A DNA stretch of 64,000 nucleotides from Paraspadella gotoi (taxonomy: Eukaryota > Chaetognatha), in assembly GCA_051294375.1 (NCBI GenBank), contig CM119264.1, forward strand, positions 24,789,842 to 24,853,841. The letters are read 5' to 3'. Both the position numbers and the translations under genes were made by a program. Below are positions 1 to 12,577 of this stretch, one piece after another (the first letter of the stretch is position 1; every line of letters begins with the position of its first letter). Under the pieces are notes generated by a model. The model did not search any database. It saw only the letters and a list, made by a program, of their open reading frames with translations, and had not been told where the DNA came from.

Positions 1-470
1 ATCAGCACCTTTTAATTATACTTCTTTGTTGTTTTAACAAACGAGTACAGATTCAAAGGAATTTTTCGTTTCCTCAACCGGTTTATTTTTTTTTTTACGA
101 CGACGACGACGACGACGACGACAACGACGACTACAACAACGACCAAGTTCATCGACCACAGAAAAAAAAACCGTTCTTCGTTAACCGTTCTTCGCCCGAC
201 CCGTTGACAGACAACAAGAGATTGACCAGCGGCAGTCGATTTTGTAAGCAGCAAACGCAGCAAAAAGACGCGACAGCAGCGCCGCGTTCGGCTGCAGCGT
301 CCGTCGCGTCTCTCGGCTTTGAATTTTCAATCTCGAATCCGACGTCGAGTGACGAGTGACGTTTAATCTCGACGACGCATCGAAGATGGCGCCTCCGTGG
401 TGGAGACGGGAAGGAAGTCGGCGGACTTGAGATCTAGGTATGGAAACGGGACGGCGAAGGTCGCGGGATG
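1..470. other. Non-coding left edge with a GAC triplet tract
   Basis: The first 470 bases hold an imperfect (GAC/CGA)n tract at about 97-150 and otherwise unique, moderately GC-rich DNA. I see no convincing coding exon. Open frames here are driven by the triplet tract (poly-Val on the minus strand). Confidence 0.6.
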
Positions 471-1345
471 GGTTCGATAGGAATGGGGTACTGGGATAGG
501 GCAATAAGAACACGGACTGGAAGGTCGGGACTACGGGATCAGTGGATGGGACTGGGATAGTGAAGGGATTCATCGTGATGGGAAGGTCGGAGATTGGGAT
601 AGGGGACGGGACTGGGATTAGGAAATGGGAAACGGGCACGGGAAGGTTGGGGGACTGAGATAGGAGACGGTCCCCGGACTGAGATAGGGAATGGAAACGA
701 GACGGCAAGGTCGGGGTATAGGATTAGGGCGAGGGAGGATTGGATAGGAATGGGAAAACGGGACGCGGTAAGTCGCGGCGATTGGGATAGGGCCGGAGAC
801 TGGGATTAGGAATGGAAAGCGACGCGGGAAGCGTTCGGGGATTGGGATATGCGGAATGGGGACTTGGATTAGGGAATGGAAAGGATGGCGTAAGGGGGGT
901 TTTCCCCGGGGAGGCGAGGGGATTGCCGGCGACATAGGGACGGGATTGAGGATAGGGAATGTGCGAAATGCGATGGTTAGGTTACGCCGAGATTGGGATA
1001 GGGTATTGGGGAATTGGAATAAGGAATGAAACAGAAAGCGAGCGTTGGGGATTGGCGATAGGTGGTATGCGAGATAGCGAATGGAAATATGCGACGGAAT
1101 GTCGGGTGACTGGCGATACGGGATAGGGCACTGAGATAGGAAATGGGAACGGGACGGGAAGTCAGAGATTGGGATATGGGATGGGGAGTCTGGGATAGGA
1201 ATGGAAACGGGATGGAAGGTCAGGGGATAGGGGACGGCTGGCACTGGGATAGGGAATGGCATCGGGACGGGAAGGCCGGGGATTGGGATAGGGGATGGGG
1301 ATTGGGATCTGAGATTGGAAAGAAAACAGGGATACGGAACGGGAA
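470..1345. repeat. G-rich degenerate minisatellite
   Basis: A loose tandem array whose phrases recur every 35-40 bases: GGGACTGGGATAGG, GGGAATGGAAACGGGAC and GGGAAGGTC. All guanine runs are on the plus strand, with many GGG/GGGG runs close together, so the array could form G-quadruplexes. Both strands are open by accident (Pro/Ser/Ile-rich on minus, Gly/Trp/Asp-rich on plus). Similar phrases recur at 15640-15960 and 18120-18430. Confidence 0.7.
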
Positions 1346-1499
1346 CGAGGAACGGGATAAAGGACAGTGGTTGCGGACAGGAAACGCAGAAGGGCGACGA
1401 ACACTAGATAAGAGACAGGGATGGAGAACAAAAAAGACGATAAAAAGAATTTTAAAAACGAGAAACATGGATTTAAAGAATTAAACAAGAAGAAAATAG

Positions 1500-1795
1500 A
1501 AGAAGACAGCGCCTGACAAAAACGACAACAACAACAACAAAACAACAATGACAACGAAGACAGCAAAGTCAAAGACGGACGAAATCTCCCGAGGAGCTCG
1601 GCGACGTCAACGACGACAAGGATGAGAAAGAAGACGTCAATTGCAACGACGATAACGACAACAATGAAAAAAATTCGCCGACGAAGAAAATGGCGGATGA
1701 ACGACGACGACGACGATGACGACGACGTTAATGAAAACGGCAACGACGACGACGACGATAAAAAGGAAGAAGACGACGACGACGAGCACGCCAAT
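1500..1795. repeat. Imperfect (GAC/AAC)n triplet region
   Basis: Interspersed GAC, AAC and GAT triplets with many interruptions, purine-rich on the plus strand. It runs into the conserved junction GAGCACGCCAATTGA that also occurs in the two later copies near 4155 and 7240. Confidence 0.6.
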
Positions 1796-2288
1796 TGACG
1801 CCCTCGCTTCCGCCAGATGGTGACTGCAGAAAGAAAAGAAAAACAGAGGCAACGTGAGTTCACAAAGATTTAAACCGTTTTTATAGTGTGAACGTTGAAC
1901 AAAAGAATGCAATGTGATACGGTTGAACACGGAATGATTACTCAAACTTGCGTCGTTAAACTAACTACGAATGATTTATCAAAAGCCAAGCTATACAAGC
2001 ACTCTTACATATCATAAATTAAGCTGCTAAGAAAGTGACAATCTTCCTTTGCCTTCCAACGCGAGTCCTCGCCTGAGGTTTAAACTGACGCCAAAGACGA
2101 CGCGAGCCTTTTGCTTATTTCCCTGATGGCAGAAGGAGAGAGGCAACTTAGCTATCACGTGACAACAACAAGACAACAAAGAAAATGAAAGATGATCTTA
2201 AAAATATGTTTCTCTTTTGTTGTTTGTTTTTTTTATGCGTAGATTGTGTAATTTGTTAGTGTATTTTTTTTGTGTTTTTCTTTTTTTT
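1795..2288. repeat. Third, indel-bearing copy of a duplicated ~480-bp segment
   Basis: This unique-looking segment (starting near CGCTTCCGCCAGATGG) recurs at about 4185-4670 and 7270-7755. The two later copies are identical to each other; this one differs from them by scattered single-base insertions and deletions and few substitutions. It contains no supported gene. Confidence 0.75.
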
Positions 2289-3530
2289 AGAAAGAAGAGA
2301 AAAAAAAAGTATAAAAAGAGAAGAGAGAGGAAGAAATAAGAAAAAATTAAAAAAAAGAATAGCAAAAAGAAAGAACGATGTAAAAGAATAAAAATCGAAC
2401 ACAGCAAAAAGAGAAAGAAAAAGAAAAGAATGAAGAAGCGACAACAGAAAAAAGGAAGAGAATGAAACAGACGCAACAAGAAAAAGAGAGAAAGCAGTAA
2501 AAAAGAAGAAAGAAAGAAAAAAAGAGAAAGAAGAAAAGAGAAAAGAAAAAAAAAGGAAAAAGAAGGATAAACAGAAAAAAAGAGATAAAAAAGAAAGAAT
2601 AGAAGAATAAGGAAAGAAGAGAGAGGATAAAGAAAGAAACAACAATTAATAAGAAAGAAGAAAGAAAAAAAGAAGATAGAAGCGAAAAAGAAGTAGGAAA
2701 AACAGAAAAACTAGAAAGTAGAAAAAGAGAAAATCAGAATAAAGAACGAAAGAATAAGGCTGAATAGAGAAGAGAGAGGAAGAAAAGAAGAACAAAAGAG
2801 AAAAGACAAAAGGAGAAAACAAAGTAATGGATGAATAAAGCATAAACGAAAGAAGAAAAGAAAAGAGAATAAAGATAAGTAAAATAAAAAAAAGAGAAAA
2901 AACAAGAGAATAAAAACAGAACGGAAAAAGAGAAGAGCAAGCCAGATATAAGGTAAAGAAAGAAAAAAAAAGTAAGAAAGAAGCAGAGGAAAGAAAAAAA
3001 CAACAAAGTAGAATAAGAACAAGAAATAAAGAAGAATATAAACCAGAAACGATAAATAAAGAGAATAAGAATAGAGCAAAGCAGAAAGAATAACAACTAA
3101 GAAAAAAGCAATACGAAACGAAAAAGAACCAAAGAAAAAGAGAGAGAGAGAGCAGAAGAATAAACAGGAAAATAAGACAAATTTAAAGAAAAAAGGAGAA
3201 AAGAATTAACAAGGAGATATAAAAGAAGACGTAAAAAAAAAAAGATAAAAAGATGAAAGATATATACAAAGAAAGAAGAGAAAGAAAGAATGAAAGACTA
3301 ACTAAAAGAAAACAACAAGAATATAAAAAGAAAACAAGAAGAGAATAAGGGCGAAAAAGATAAAAAAAGGAGAGACGAAAAGAGGAGTCGAAATAAGAAA
3401 AAAGAGTATAAAAATCAAGAAAAAGAGAAGAGAAAAAGAAAGGAAGAAAAATATACAGAAATAGAAAGTAAAAGAAGCAAGAAAAAGAAAGAAAAAAGAG
3501 ACGAATAAAGAGAGCCCAGAAATTTAAGAA
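2289..3530 (+). repeat. 1.2-kb purine-rich (A/G) tract
   Basis: Almost only A and G on the plus strand, with sparse isolated C and T. It is an irregular mixture of GAAA, AGAA and GAGA rather than a clean microsatellite. Minus-strand reading gives Phe/Leu/Ser-only frames with no protein character. Repeated at 5374-6615. Confidence 0.8.
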
Positions 3531-4683
3531 ATCTTAGTCAGAGAAATACTCTCTCTTCTGTATGTGCACAAAAAATACTAGCAAAAAGAACGAGATAGAC
3601 ATCTCAACAGAAAGTGTTATTAAATGGCTAATAATTGACAAGTCTACATGTCACCAAGAAGGCATCTTCGAACATCTAGAGGCACAAAGACAGAAGACAG
3701 ACCAAAAATAGAAAAGAAAAATAGAGAACGTGTGGAATAAACTAATAAATACATACGCTCAAATGTCCAAGGGAATACTAGACACTGACGACAACAACTG
3801 AAATGAACTAAAGAATAAGGAAAGATAGGCACGTAAAGTATCGGGGAATGCGGTTGGGCACGTTTTAGTTGGTGAAATGAAAAAGATCGCAGTAGCAGAA
3901 AATAGAGAACAAAGATAAAAGGATGAAACGAAAAGTAGTAAGATAGTGACTAGAATGTCAGAAGATCTAGTGTAAATGATAAAGAGATCCCTACTATGCG
4001 TCAGTCAGTCATACTCTACGAATACACAGCAAAACAGTAAAAAAGAGAGAAGAAAAAAACAAGAAAAAGAAAAAAGCGAAATGATAATAGTAAGAGCAAA
4101 GAAAACAGGAATAAACAGAGAGATTAGAAGAAGAGGGGGAGACGACGACGGACGAGCACGCCAATTGAGCCCTGTATCCCCTCGCTTCCGCCAGATGGTG
4201 ACTGCAGAAGAAAAGAAAAAACAGAGGCAACGTGAGTTCACAAAGATTTAAACCGTTTTTTATAGTGTGAACTTTGAACAAAAGAATGCAATGTGATGAC
4301 GGTTGAACACGGATGATTTACTCCAAAACTTGGCGTCGTTAAACTAACTTACGAATGATTTATCAAAAGCCAAGCTATACAAGCACTCTTACATATCATA
4401 AATTTAAGCTGCTAAGAAAAGTGACAATCTTCCTTTGCCTTATCCAACGGCGAGCCTTCGCTTTGAGGTTATAAACTGACGGCCAAAGACGAGCGCGAGC
4501 CTTTTGCTTATTTCCCTGATGGTCAGAAGGAGAGAGGCAACTATAGCTATACACGTGGACAACGACAACAGAAAATGAAAGATTGATCATTAAAATATGT
4601 TTTCTCTTTTGTTGTTGTTTTTTTTATGCGTAGACTCTCGCTGTATTGTTGTGTATTTTTTGTGCGTTTTCTTTTCTTCTTCT

Positions 4684-4801
4684 TATTTCTTGCTTTATTG
4701 TTTTCTCTCATCTCTCTCTCTTCTCTCCTCTCTTCTCTCTCTCTCTCTCTCTCCTTCTCTCCTCTCTCTCGTCTCTCTCTCTTCTCTCTCTCTCTTTCTC
4801 T
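4684..4801. repeat. (TC)n tract ending in an assembly gap
   Basis: CT/TC-rich dinucleotide tract broken by 25 N at 4802-4826. In the second copy the tract is at 7785-7887 and reads through without a gap, so the missing piece in copy 1 is probably only a few bases of the repeat. Confidence 0.75.
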
Positions 4802-5373
4802 NNNNNNNNNNNNNNNNNNNNNNNNNTCTTACTCTTACTCACGAAATATAAAAAACAACGACCGTCTGGATGGACCATGAGACAATTGTCTTCAAAATCT
4901 CCTCCCTTCGCTAAATTTTAAGTGACTCTCTTATCCGATCGAGAAATGAATCTCAGATCGAAGGAACCGACGCGTAATGAAGTGACTCTCGAGAGTCAAG
5001 TGTCTCCGCTTAATCGATCGATATATCGATAGAAAGAATATGACTTTTTTTCGTGACGATATTAAATCCCCTGGAAAATGGTTAATCGATTAACCGGTTA
5101 AATCGAACGTACTAATACGAGTGGAAAAAGCGTTGAAACGGATTGAAAATTTCAGTCGGGATCTGAAGAATTCCCGATGTCGTTTTATATCTGGCGACGA
5201 TTTACGTCATTCATTGTTTGTTTATTTCAAACTGAGTCATTGAGGATCAGATAGGGAAACGGTTCCAGGAGAAATGACACTCAAGTGGCCGAGTGCTCCT
5301 CCACTTTGGTGATAAACCAAAAAGTCCTCAGATTCTTATGAAACCTATCTCTTTCTCTCTCTCTCTCTCTCTT

Positions 5374-8300
5374 AGAAAGAAGAGAAAAAAAAAGTATAAA
5401 AAGAGAAGAGAGAGGAAGAAATAAGAAAAAATTAAAAAAAAGAATAGCAAAAAGAAAGAACGATGTAAAAGAATAAAAATCGAACACAGCAAAAAGAGAA
5501 AGAAAAAGAAAAGAATGAAGAAGCGACAACAGAAAAAAGGAAGAGAATGAAACAGACGCAACAAGAAAAAGAGAGAAAGCAGTAAAAAAGAAGAAAGAAA
5601 GAAAAAAAGAGAAAGAAGAAAAGAGAAAAGAAAAAAAAAGGAAAAAGAAGGATAAACAGAAAAAAAGAGATAAAAAAGAAAGAATAGAAGAATAAGGAAA
5701 GAAGAGAGAGGATAAAGAAAGAAACAACAATTAATAAGAAAGAAGAAAGAAAAAAAGAAGATAGAAGCGAAAAAGAAGTAGGAAAAACAGAAAAACTAGA
5801 AAGTAGAAAAAGAGAAAATCAGAATAAAGAACGAAAGAATAAGGCTGAATAGAGAAGAGAGAGGAAGAAAAGAAGAACAAAAGAGAAAAGACAAAAGGAG
5901 AAAACAAAGTAATGGATGAATAAAGCATAAACGAAAGAAGAAAAGAAAAGAGAATAAAGATAAGTAAAATAAAAAAAAGAGAAAAAACAAGAGAATAAAA
6001 ACAGAACGGAAAAAGAGAAGAGCAAGCCAGATATAAGGTAAAGAAAGAAAAAAAAAGTAAGAAAGAAGCAGAGGAAAGAAAAAAACAACAAAGTAGAATA
6101 AGAACAAGAAATAAAGAAGAATATAAACCAGAAACGATAAATAAAGAGAATAAGAATAGAGCAAAGCAGAAAGAATAACAACTAAGAAAAAAGCAATACG
6201 AAACGAAAAAGAACCAAAGAAAAAGAGAGAGAGAGAGCAGAAGAATAAACAGGAAAATAAGACAAATTTAAAGAAAAAAGGAGAAAAGAATTAACAAGGA
6301 GATATAAAAGAAGACGTAAAAAAAAAAAGATAAAAAGATGAAAGATATATACAAAGAAAGAAGAGAAAGAAAGAATGAAAGACTAACTAAAAGAAAACAA
6401 CAAGAATATAAAAAGAAAACAAGAAGAGAATAAGGGCGAAAAAGATAAAAAAAGGAGAGACGAAAAGAGGAGTCGAAATAAGAAAAAAGAGTATAAAAAT
6501 CAAGAAAAAGAGAAGAGAAAAAGAAAGGAAGAAAAATATACAGAAATAGAAAGTAAAAGAAGCAAGAAAAAGAAAGAAAAAAGAGACGAATAAAGAGAGC
6601 CCAGAAATTTAAGAAATCTTAGTCAGAGAAATACTCTCTCTTCTGTATGTGCACAAAAAATACTAGCAAAAAGAACGAGATAGACATCTCAACAGAAAGT
6701 GTTATTAAATGGCTAATAATTGACAAGTCTACATGTCACCAAGAAGGCATCTTCGAACATCTAGAGGCACAAAGACAGAAGACAGACCAAAAATAGAAAA
6801 GAAAAATAGAGAACGTGTGGAATAAACTAATAAATACATACGCTCAAATGTCCAAGGGAATACTAGACACTGACGACAACAACTGAAATGAACTAAAGAA
6901 TAAGGAAAGATAGGCACGTAAAGTATCGGGGAATGCGGTTGGGCACGTTTTAGTTGGTGAAATGAAAAAGATCGCAGTAGCAGAAAATAGAGAACAAAGA
7001 TAAAAGGATGAAACGAAAAGTAGTAAGATAGTGACTAGAATGTCAGAAGATCTAGTGTAAATGATAAAGAGATCCCTACTATGCGTCAGTCAGTCATACT
7101 CTACGAATACACAGCAAAACAGTAAAAAAGAGAGAAGAAAAAAACAAGAAAAAGAAAAAAGCGAAATGATAATAGTAAGAGCAAAGAAAACAGGAATAAA
7201 CAGAGAGATTAGAAGAAGAGGGGGAGACGACGACGGACGAGCACGCCAATTGAGCCCTGTATCCCCTCGCTTCCGCCAGATGGTGACTGCAGAAGAAAAG
7301 AAAAAACAGAGGCAACGTGAGTTCACAAAGATTTAAACCGTTTTTTATAGTGTGAACTTTGAACAAAAGAATGCAATGTGATGACGGTTGAACACGGATG
7401 ATTTACTCCAAAACTTGGCGTCGTTAAACTAACTTACGAATGATTTATCAAAAGCCAAGCTATACAAGCACTCTTACATATCATAAATTTAAGCTGCTAA
7501 GAAAAGTGACAATCTTCCTTTGCCTTATCCAACGGCGAGCCTTCGCTTTGAGGTTATAAACTGACGGCCAAAGACGAGCGCGAGCCTTTTGCTTATTTCC
7601 CTGATGGTCAGAAGGAGAGAGGCAACTATAGCTATACACGTGGACAACGACAACAGAAAATGAAAGATTGATCATTAAAATATGTTTTCTCTTTTGTTGT
7701 TGTTTTTTTTATGCGTAGACTCTCGCTGTATTGTTGTGTATTTTTTGTGCGTTTTCTTTTCTTCTTCTTATTTCTTGCTTTATTGTTTTCTCTCATCTCT
7801 CTCTCTTCTCTCCTCTCTTCTCTCTCTCTCTCTCTCTCCTTCTCTCCTCTCTCTCGTCTCTCTCTCTTCTCTCTCTCTCTTTCTCTTTACTCTTACTCAC
7901 GAGAAATATAAAAAACAACGACCGTTCTGGCAGGAACCATGAGACAATTGTCTTCAAAATCTTCCTCCCTTCGCTAAATTTTAAGTGACTCTCTTATCCG
8001 ATCGAGAAATGAATCTCAGATCGAAGGAACGACGGCGTAATGAAGTGACTCTCGAGAGTCAAGTGCTCTCCGCTTAATCGATCGATATATCTATAGGAAA
8101 GAATATGACTTTTTTTTCGTGACGATATTAAATCCCCTGGGAAAATGATAATCGATTAACCGGTTAAAATCGCAACGTACTAATACAGTTGGAAAAGCCG
8201 TTGAACGGAATGAAAATTTCAGTCGGCGATCTGAAGAATTTCCCGATGGTCGTTTTATATCTGGCGACGATTTTACGTCATTCATGTTTGTTTATTTCAA

Positions 8301-8458
8301 ACTGAGTCAGTTGAGTGATCAGGGATAGGGAAACGGTTTCCAGGAGAATGACACTCAAGTGGGTCCGAGTGCTCCTCCACTTTTGGTTGATTTAAACCAA
8401 AAATGTCCTCAGAATTCTTATGAAACCTATCTCTTTCTCTCCTCCTCTCTCTCCTCTT
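5374..8458. repeat. Tandem duplication of 3,085 bp, copy 2
   Basis: Second copy of the 2289-5373 unit, fused to it after the TC tract at 5350-5373. Identical to copy 1 through about 7886, then aligning with small indels to about 8430. The right end passes into a (CTCT)n tract at 8430-8507. No gene recognised. Confidence 0.85.
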
Positions 8459-8465
8459 CTCTTCT

Positions 8466-8508
<43 letters not shown>

Positions 8509-8615
8509 CCATTGACTCTTATTCTCAAGGCTCACCTTTTCGTCACCGCACTCGTTTCTCAGTCTGCGATTCGATTGGATAATCGTCTCCCTCTCTGTCT
8601 GAGTTCGTCTCTGAG

Positions 8616-8640
8616 NNNNNNNNNNNNNNNNNNNNNNNNN
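8616..8640. other. Assembly gap (25 N)
   Basis: A 25-base run of N, a standard unknown-size placeholder. Other 25-N gaps are at 4802-4826, 16824-16848, 18296-18320, 26163-26187, 35535-35559 and 57674-57698; a 20-N gap is at 42339-42358. Longer runs are 10209-10462, 11462-11740, 16977-17266, 26981-27249, 27360-27389, 27605-27784, 27955-28522 and 59515-60354. Confidence 0.95.
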
Positions 8641-9990
8641 TTCGGGAGGACGTGATCGAAACGAAATTTTCATCTCGATGACGTCGTGGGATCATAGACG
8701 ATAACGACGACGATAATGAGGACGACGACGACGACGATAGCGAAGAATACCCCAAAGACATGATTACGACGATGATGACGACGATGACGACGACGCCGAT
8801 GCGTTAGAACAAAAGCGTCGGCGTGGATTTTCTCGCTTTTCGCTCGAAAACAATGAAGACGAAGAAGAACAACAACAACTAAAACATCGACACCCGAGAC
8901 CAAAACTGCGGCGTCAATTTTCGCGCTTTAATCGCGATGACGAAAGTTGGAAGGATGACGACAACTGAATGACAAAGACAACTGAATGACAACGACAACG
9001 ACGACGAGTATGGAAATGATAACAAGGACAAAACGAAAATGACAACAACGACGACTGAAAATAGTTAAACAATGATGTGTACGATTTCTTTGTATTTCTG
9101 GTTAAAAAAATAATGAAAATGATTGAAACGGCGACGACGACTACTACGACGACGGCGACGATCTCCACAACGACGACGACGACGACGAATTACTGATCTA
9201 CGAATCGAATTAAATTCTAGATGAGGCGAAGATAAAAAAGCAGAAGACACGACCCAGTTCTCGCGCTGAGGTCGCGATTAGAAGTTGAGGAGTTGAGGAG
9301 TTGAGATGAGAAGATGAGGCGTTGGGTAGATGAGGGCTTGACTAGTTGAAAAGTTTCGATAGTGTAGATGATTGGATGGAATGAAAGTTGAAATGTCGAG
9401 GTCACTGTATTCATTGTAATGAAAAGTGAAAAAAATTAATTTGGATAAACATTAAAAAGTTAATAGAAGATTAGAAGAAAAAAAATTAAAAGGAAAATAA
9501 TTGATGGAATATCGGTTAAAAGAATTAAATTAAATTTCAAACAGATGCTATGGAGATTATGAAATAAAAATGATAAGATTTTCGTAATTTCATAACAAAG
9601 ATAAAATGCAATATTAATGAAAATAATGAATGAAGGTGTGAGTCCACAGTACGTAGAAAGGAGAGATGTGAAACTTGTAAACTTATGAATATATATGAAG
9701 TTTAAACTCGTGATTGAGTGAAGAATATTGGATGAAAGTGAAAGGAGATCGAAGGAGAGACGAAGTGAGACTCGGTTCACGAGAAGAGGAGGTGATCGAG
9801 TGAGGCTGTGAGGATGTGAGGATGTGACGGAGGAAGAGAGGAAAAGATTAACTCGGATGTTGATTGATGAATATGTTAATTATGATGCTCCGGGTGAGGA
9901 TTCAGAGAGAGAGAGAACAAAAAAAGAGGGAGGATAATGAACAAAGGAAAAGTCGTGCGCGTGAGACCGACATAACGCGGTGTGAGGGTT
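8641..9990. other. Non-coding: GAC/GAT triplets, then AT-rich DNA
   Basis: Imperfect GAC/GAT/AAC triplets occupy 8700-9190. A short GAGTTGAG repeat is at about 9283-9330. The rest (9410-9990) is AT-rich unique DNA without a credible exon. I see no RNA gene. Confidence 0.5.
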
Positions 9991-10529
9991 GATGAAATGG
10001 TGACGTTACATCTAAAAAACACGACTTACGACGACGACGACGACGACGACGGACCACGAGGGAAAGGGAGAGAGATAAGGTTATTTCCTTCTTCCATTTT
10101 ATCGAATTCTTTATTGAATTTTCTCTCTTGTATTTTCTCCTCGATTTATGGAGAAAACTATCGCCGTTGATGAAGAACTCGGGAGAGGGAAAGACGCCGA
10201 CGACGACGNNNNNNNNNNNNNNNNNNNNNNNNNNNNNNNNNNNNNNNNNNNNNNNNNNNNNNNNNNNNNNNNNNNNNNNNNNNNNNNNNNNNNNNNNNNN
10301 NNNNNNNNNNNNNNNNNNNNNNNNNNNNNNNNNNNNNNNNNNNNNNNNNNNNNNNNNNNNNNNNNNNNNNNNNNNNNNNNNNNNNNNNNNNNNNNNNNNN
10401 NNNNNNNNNNNNNNNNNNNNNNNNNNNNNNNNNNNNNNNNNNNNNNNNNNNNNNNNNNNNNNCAATAGTTATGATAGTAATGATTACAATGATGACGATG
10501 ATGTTGTGTATGATGACGATTATTAGCAG

Positions 10530-10773
10530 AGAATATGATAAAGAAATTGAGAGAAGCCGAGAATGGGACGATCGATTTAACTGCATTAATGCGGCCTTCC
10601 TCCTGATCCCCAGCGGAGGAAACGATAACAACAACAACAATAACAACGAGGAAAACCTTAAGCTCGGCGATGAAGGCGACGACATTGAACGCAAAGACGG
10701 CGACGACAAAGATGACGACGATGATGACGATGACTACGACGATGACGACGACGAATTAGAATTAGACGAATGA
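10530..10773 (+). CDS. Candidate acidic C-terminal exon, unknown protein
   Basis: A plus-strand frame opens after a possible acceptor (ATTATTAGCAG, AG at 10528-10529) and ends at a TGA. The first ~35 codons are not simple repeat: they begin REYDKEIERSREWDDR and continue through an INAAFLLIP segment. An Asn run and then a long Asp-rich tail follow, ending in DELELDE. Such tails are common in nuclear and chromatin-associated proteins. Upstream is GAT-rich DNA and a 254-N gap, so earlier exons cannot be seen. It could also be a chance frame through GAC triplets; the non-repetitive start is the only argument for it. I do not recognise the family. Confidence 0.25.
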
Positions 10774-11070
10774 AATGTGATATTAAAATATTACATTTCT
10801 TAAATATTCTATAGAATTTACCAAACAAGCGACAGAATAGATCTAATAGATATCGGCGAATTAATTTAATGTCAATCTCCCGATCGATAATATGACCGAC
10901 CGACCAACAAAGCGACCGACCGACCGTCTTGCCATCCCTCCAATCGCCAGATGATTGAGAACGCCTCTCATCGACGCTGGCGACGCCGTCGGTCGAAAAT
11001 AGAAATGAGGATTTTATGCGACGAAATCGTTGGCGTCAAAACAAAAGGGCGACGCCTCCTCGCGGTGGCG
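10774..11070. other. Unique stretch before the CGG tract
   Basis: AT-rich to 10880, then GC-richer with repeated CGACCGAC (10890-10925). A plus-strand frame from 10951 continues into the CGG tract as poly-Ala, but nothing beyond the repeat supports a gene. Confidence 0.4.
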
Positions 11071-11071
11071 T

Positions 11072-11149
<78 letters not shown>
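11071..11149 (+). repeat. (CGG)n triplet tract, about 26 units
   Basis: Uninterrupted GGC/CGG repeat of about 79 bases followed by GATGGCGCC. In frame it reads poly-Ala or poly-Gly. Long pure CGG runs of this kind are prone to length change and quadruplex formation. Confidence 0.9.
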
Positions 11150-11740
11150 AGATGGCGCCACCGACTTTAATGAGAATATTAATTCAGTTTTATCACGACC
11201 TCATATTATTGCTTTTAGTGAGACTTTTTCTAAATGAGAAACGATATAAATACGATTACAATACTAAGATATCGTCGGAGTATACTTAATAGTTAATGCC
11301 AAATTTTCCGAGTTTCTACTTCTTCATAGTTTAGTTTACTACTACAATAACACTCGCAATTTGTTCTCCGTCGCTTTCAATGACATCCACCTTTGTTGAC
11401 GTCGCGCGAACTGCTTCGCCAAAGAAGTTTCCACGGCGGGTCAAAACTGTGCATTTTCTTTNNNNNNNNNNNNNNNNNNNNNNNNNNNNNNNNNNNNNNN
11501 NNNNNNNNNNNNNNNNNNNNNNNNNNNNNNNNNNNNNNNNNNNNNNNNNNNNNNNNNNNNNNNNNNNNNNNNNNNNNNNNNNNNNNNNNNNNNNNNNNNN
11601 NNNNNNNNNNNNNNNNNNNNNNNNNNNNNNNNNNNNNNNNNNNNNNNNNNNNNNNNNNNNNNNNNNNNNNNNNNNNNNNNNNNNNNNNNNNNNNNNNNNN
11701 NNNNNNNNNNNNNNNNNNNNNNNNNNNNNNNNNNNNNNNN

Positions 11741-12372
11741 TCTTTCTTTCTTTTCTTTCTTTCTTTTCTTTTCTTTCTTTCTTTCTCTTTCCTTTCTTTT
11801 TTTCTCTTTACTAGAAAAGCGGCGGCCACTGAACCAGTAAACCACGGTTTGTTAAATAAAATGTCTTAAAGCAGAAAAAGTCAATGTCATGTAAATACCA
11901 TATCTAGGACGAGACGAGGTCGTTTCCCTTCTTCAATCTTCGTAACGAAGTCTTAAGTGCCGGAGACCGCACTCTCCTTACCAACCCCCCGTCTCACCAT
12001 CACGAATTCCCTCGTTCGTAGGATCGTTACACCGTGACACCGTGACACCGTGATACTGTATCGCTGTGATCAGGTGGCGTTGAGACACCGTAGCACCGTG
12101 GCGCCGTGACACTGTAACGCTGTGACCAGGTAGCGCCGTAGAATCGTGGCATCATCGTACAATGACAGCTTGACATTAAGGTTCCATTTGGGACCAAAAT
12201 ACCAAAGAGTGATAAGTGGAAGCATCATAACGCGTTGGCCTCACTTGACTTTTTGGCTTCTTTTCATTAATTAAAGGCAAAAGGAGACAATCTCGGAGAC
12301 TCATTTAAACACAGTGAATCAAGATTAAAACTGTGGTTTAAATAGGCTTTAAGTGACAATTTTATATCTTTA
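11741..12372. other. TTTC tract, unique DNA and a CACCGTGAC minisatellite
   Basis: After the gap there is a (CTTT)n tract (11741-11805), then unique DNA. At 12026-12170 lies a minisatellite of the phrase ACACCGTG in a two-copy higher-order arrangement. Each half ends in CGCTGTGAYCAGGTRGCG. No exon is supported. Confidence 0.55.
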
Positions 12373-12545
12373 CTAGTAGAAATAAGTTTGAGTTTATTTG
12401 CAACAACGATTTTAATATAAGTACATAAGACGTAAACATCGTTTCGGCTTTAGTTACAAGCTTCTTCAGCGTCATAGAGAAAATTGTTTTGGTGAACTTT
12501 ACAAATATTTGTGCAAAGGAAAAGTAAGAGAGAGAGACGAGAGAT

Positions 12546-12577
<32 letters not shown>

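Larger units (their letters stand above)
2289..5373. repeat. Tandem duplication of 3,085 bp, copy 1
   Basis: Starts at AGAAAGAAGAGAAAAAAAAA, which recurs exactly 3,085 bases downstream. Identity looks perfect from here to the gap at 4802-4826. After the gap (4827-5345) the two copies still align but differ by small indels. Contents: a purine-rich block (2289-3530), a unique AT-rich stretch (3530-4160), the shared segment, a TC tract (4684-4801) and a short unique stretch with ATCGATCGATATATCGAT (5015-5032). No gene recognised. Confidence 0.85.

Noticed and set aside
10951-11289. Poly-Ala/poly-Gly protein across the CGG tract
   Set aside because: Nothing outside the triplet run looks coding, and two plus-strand frames are open equally.
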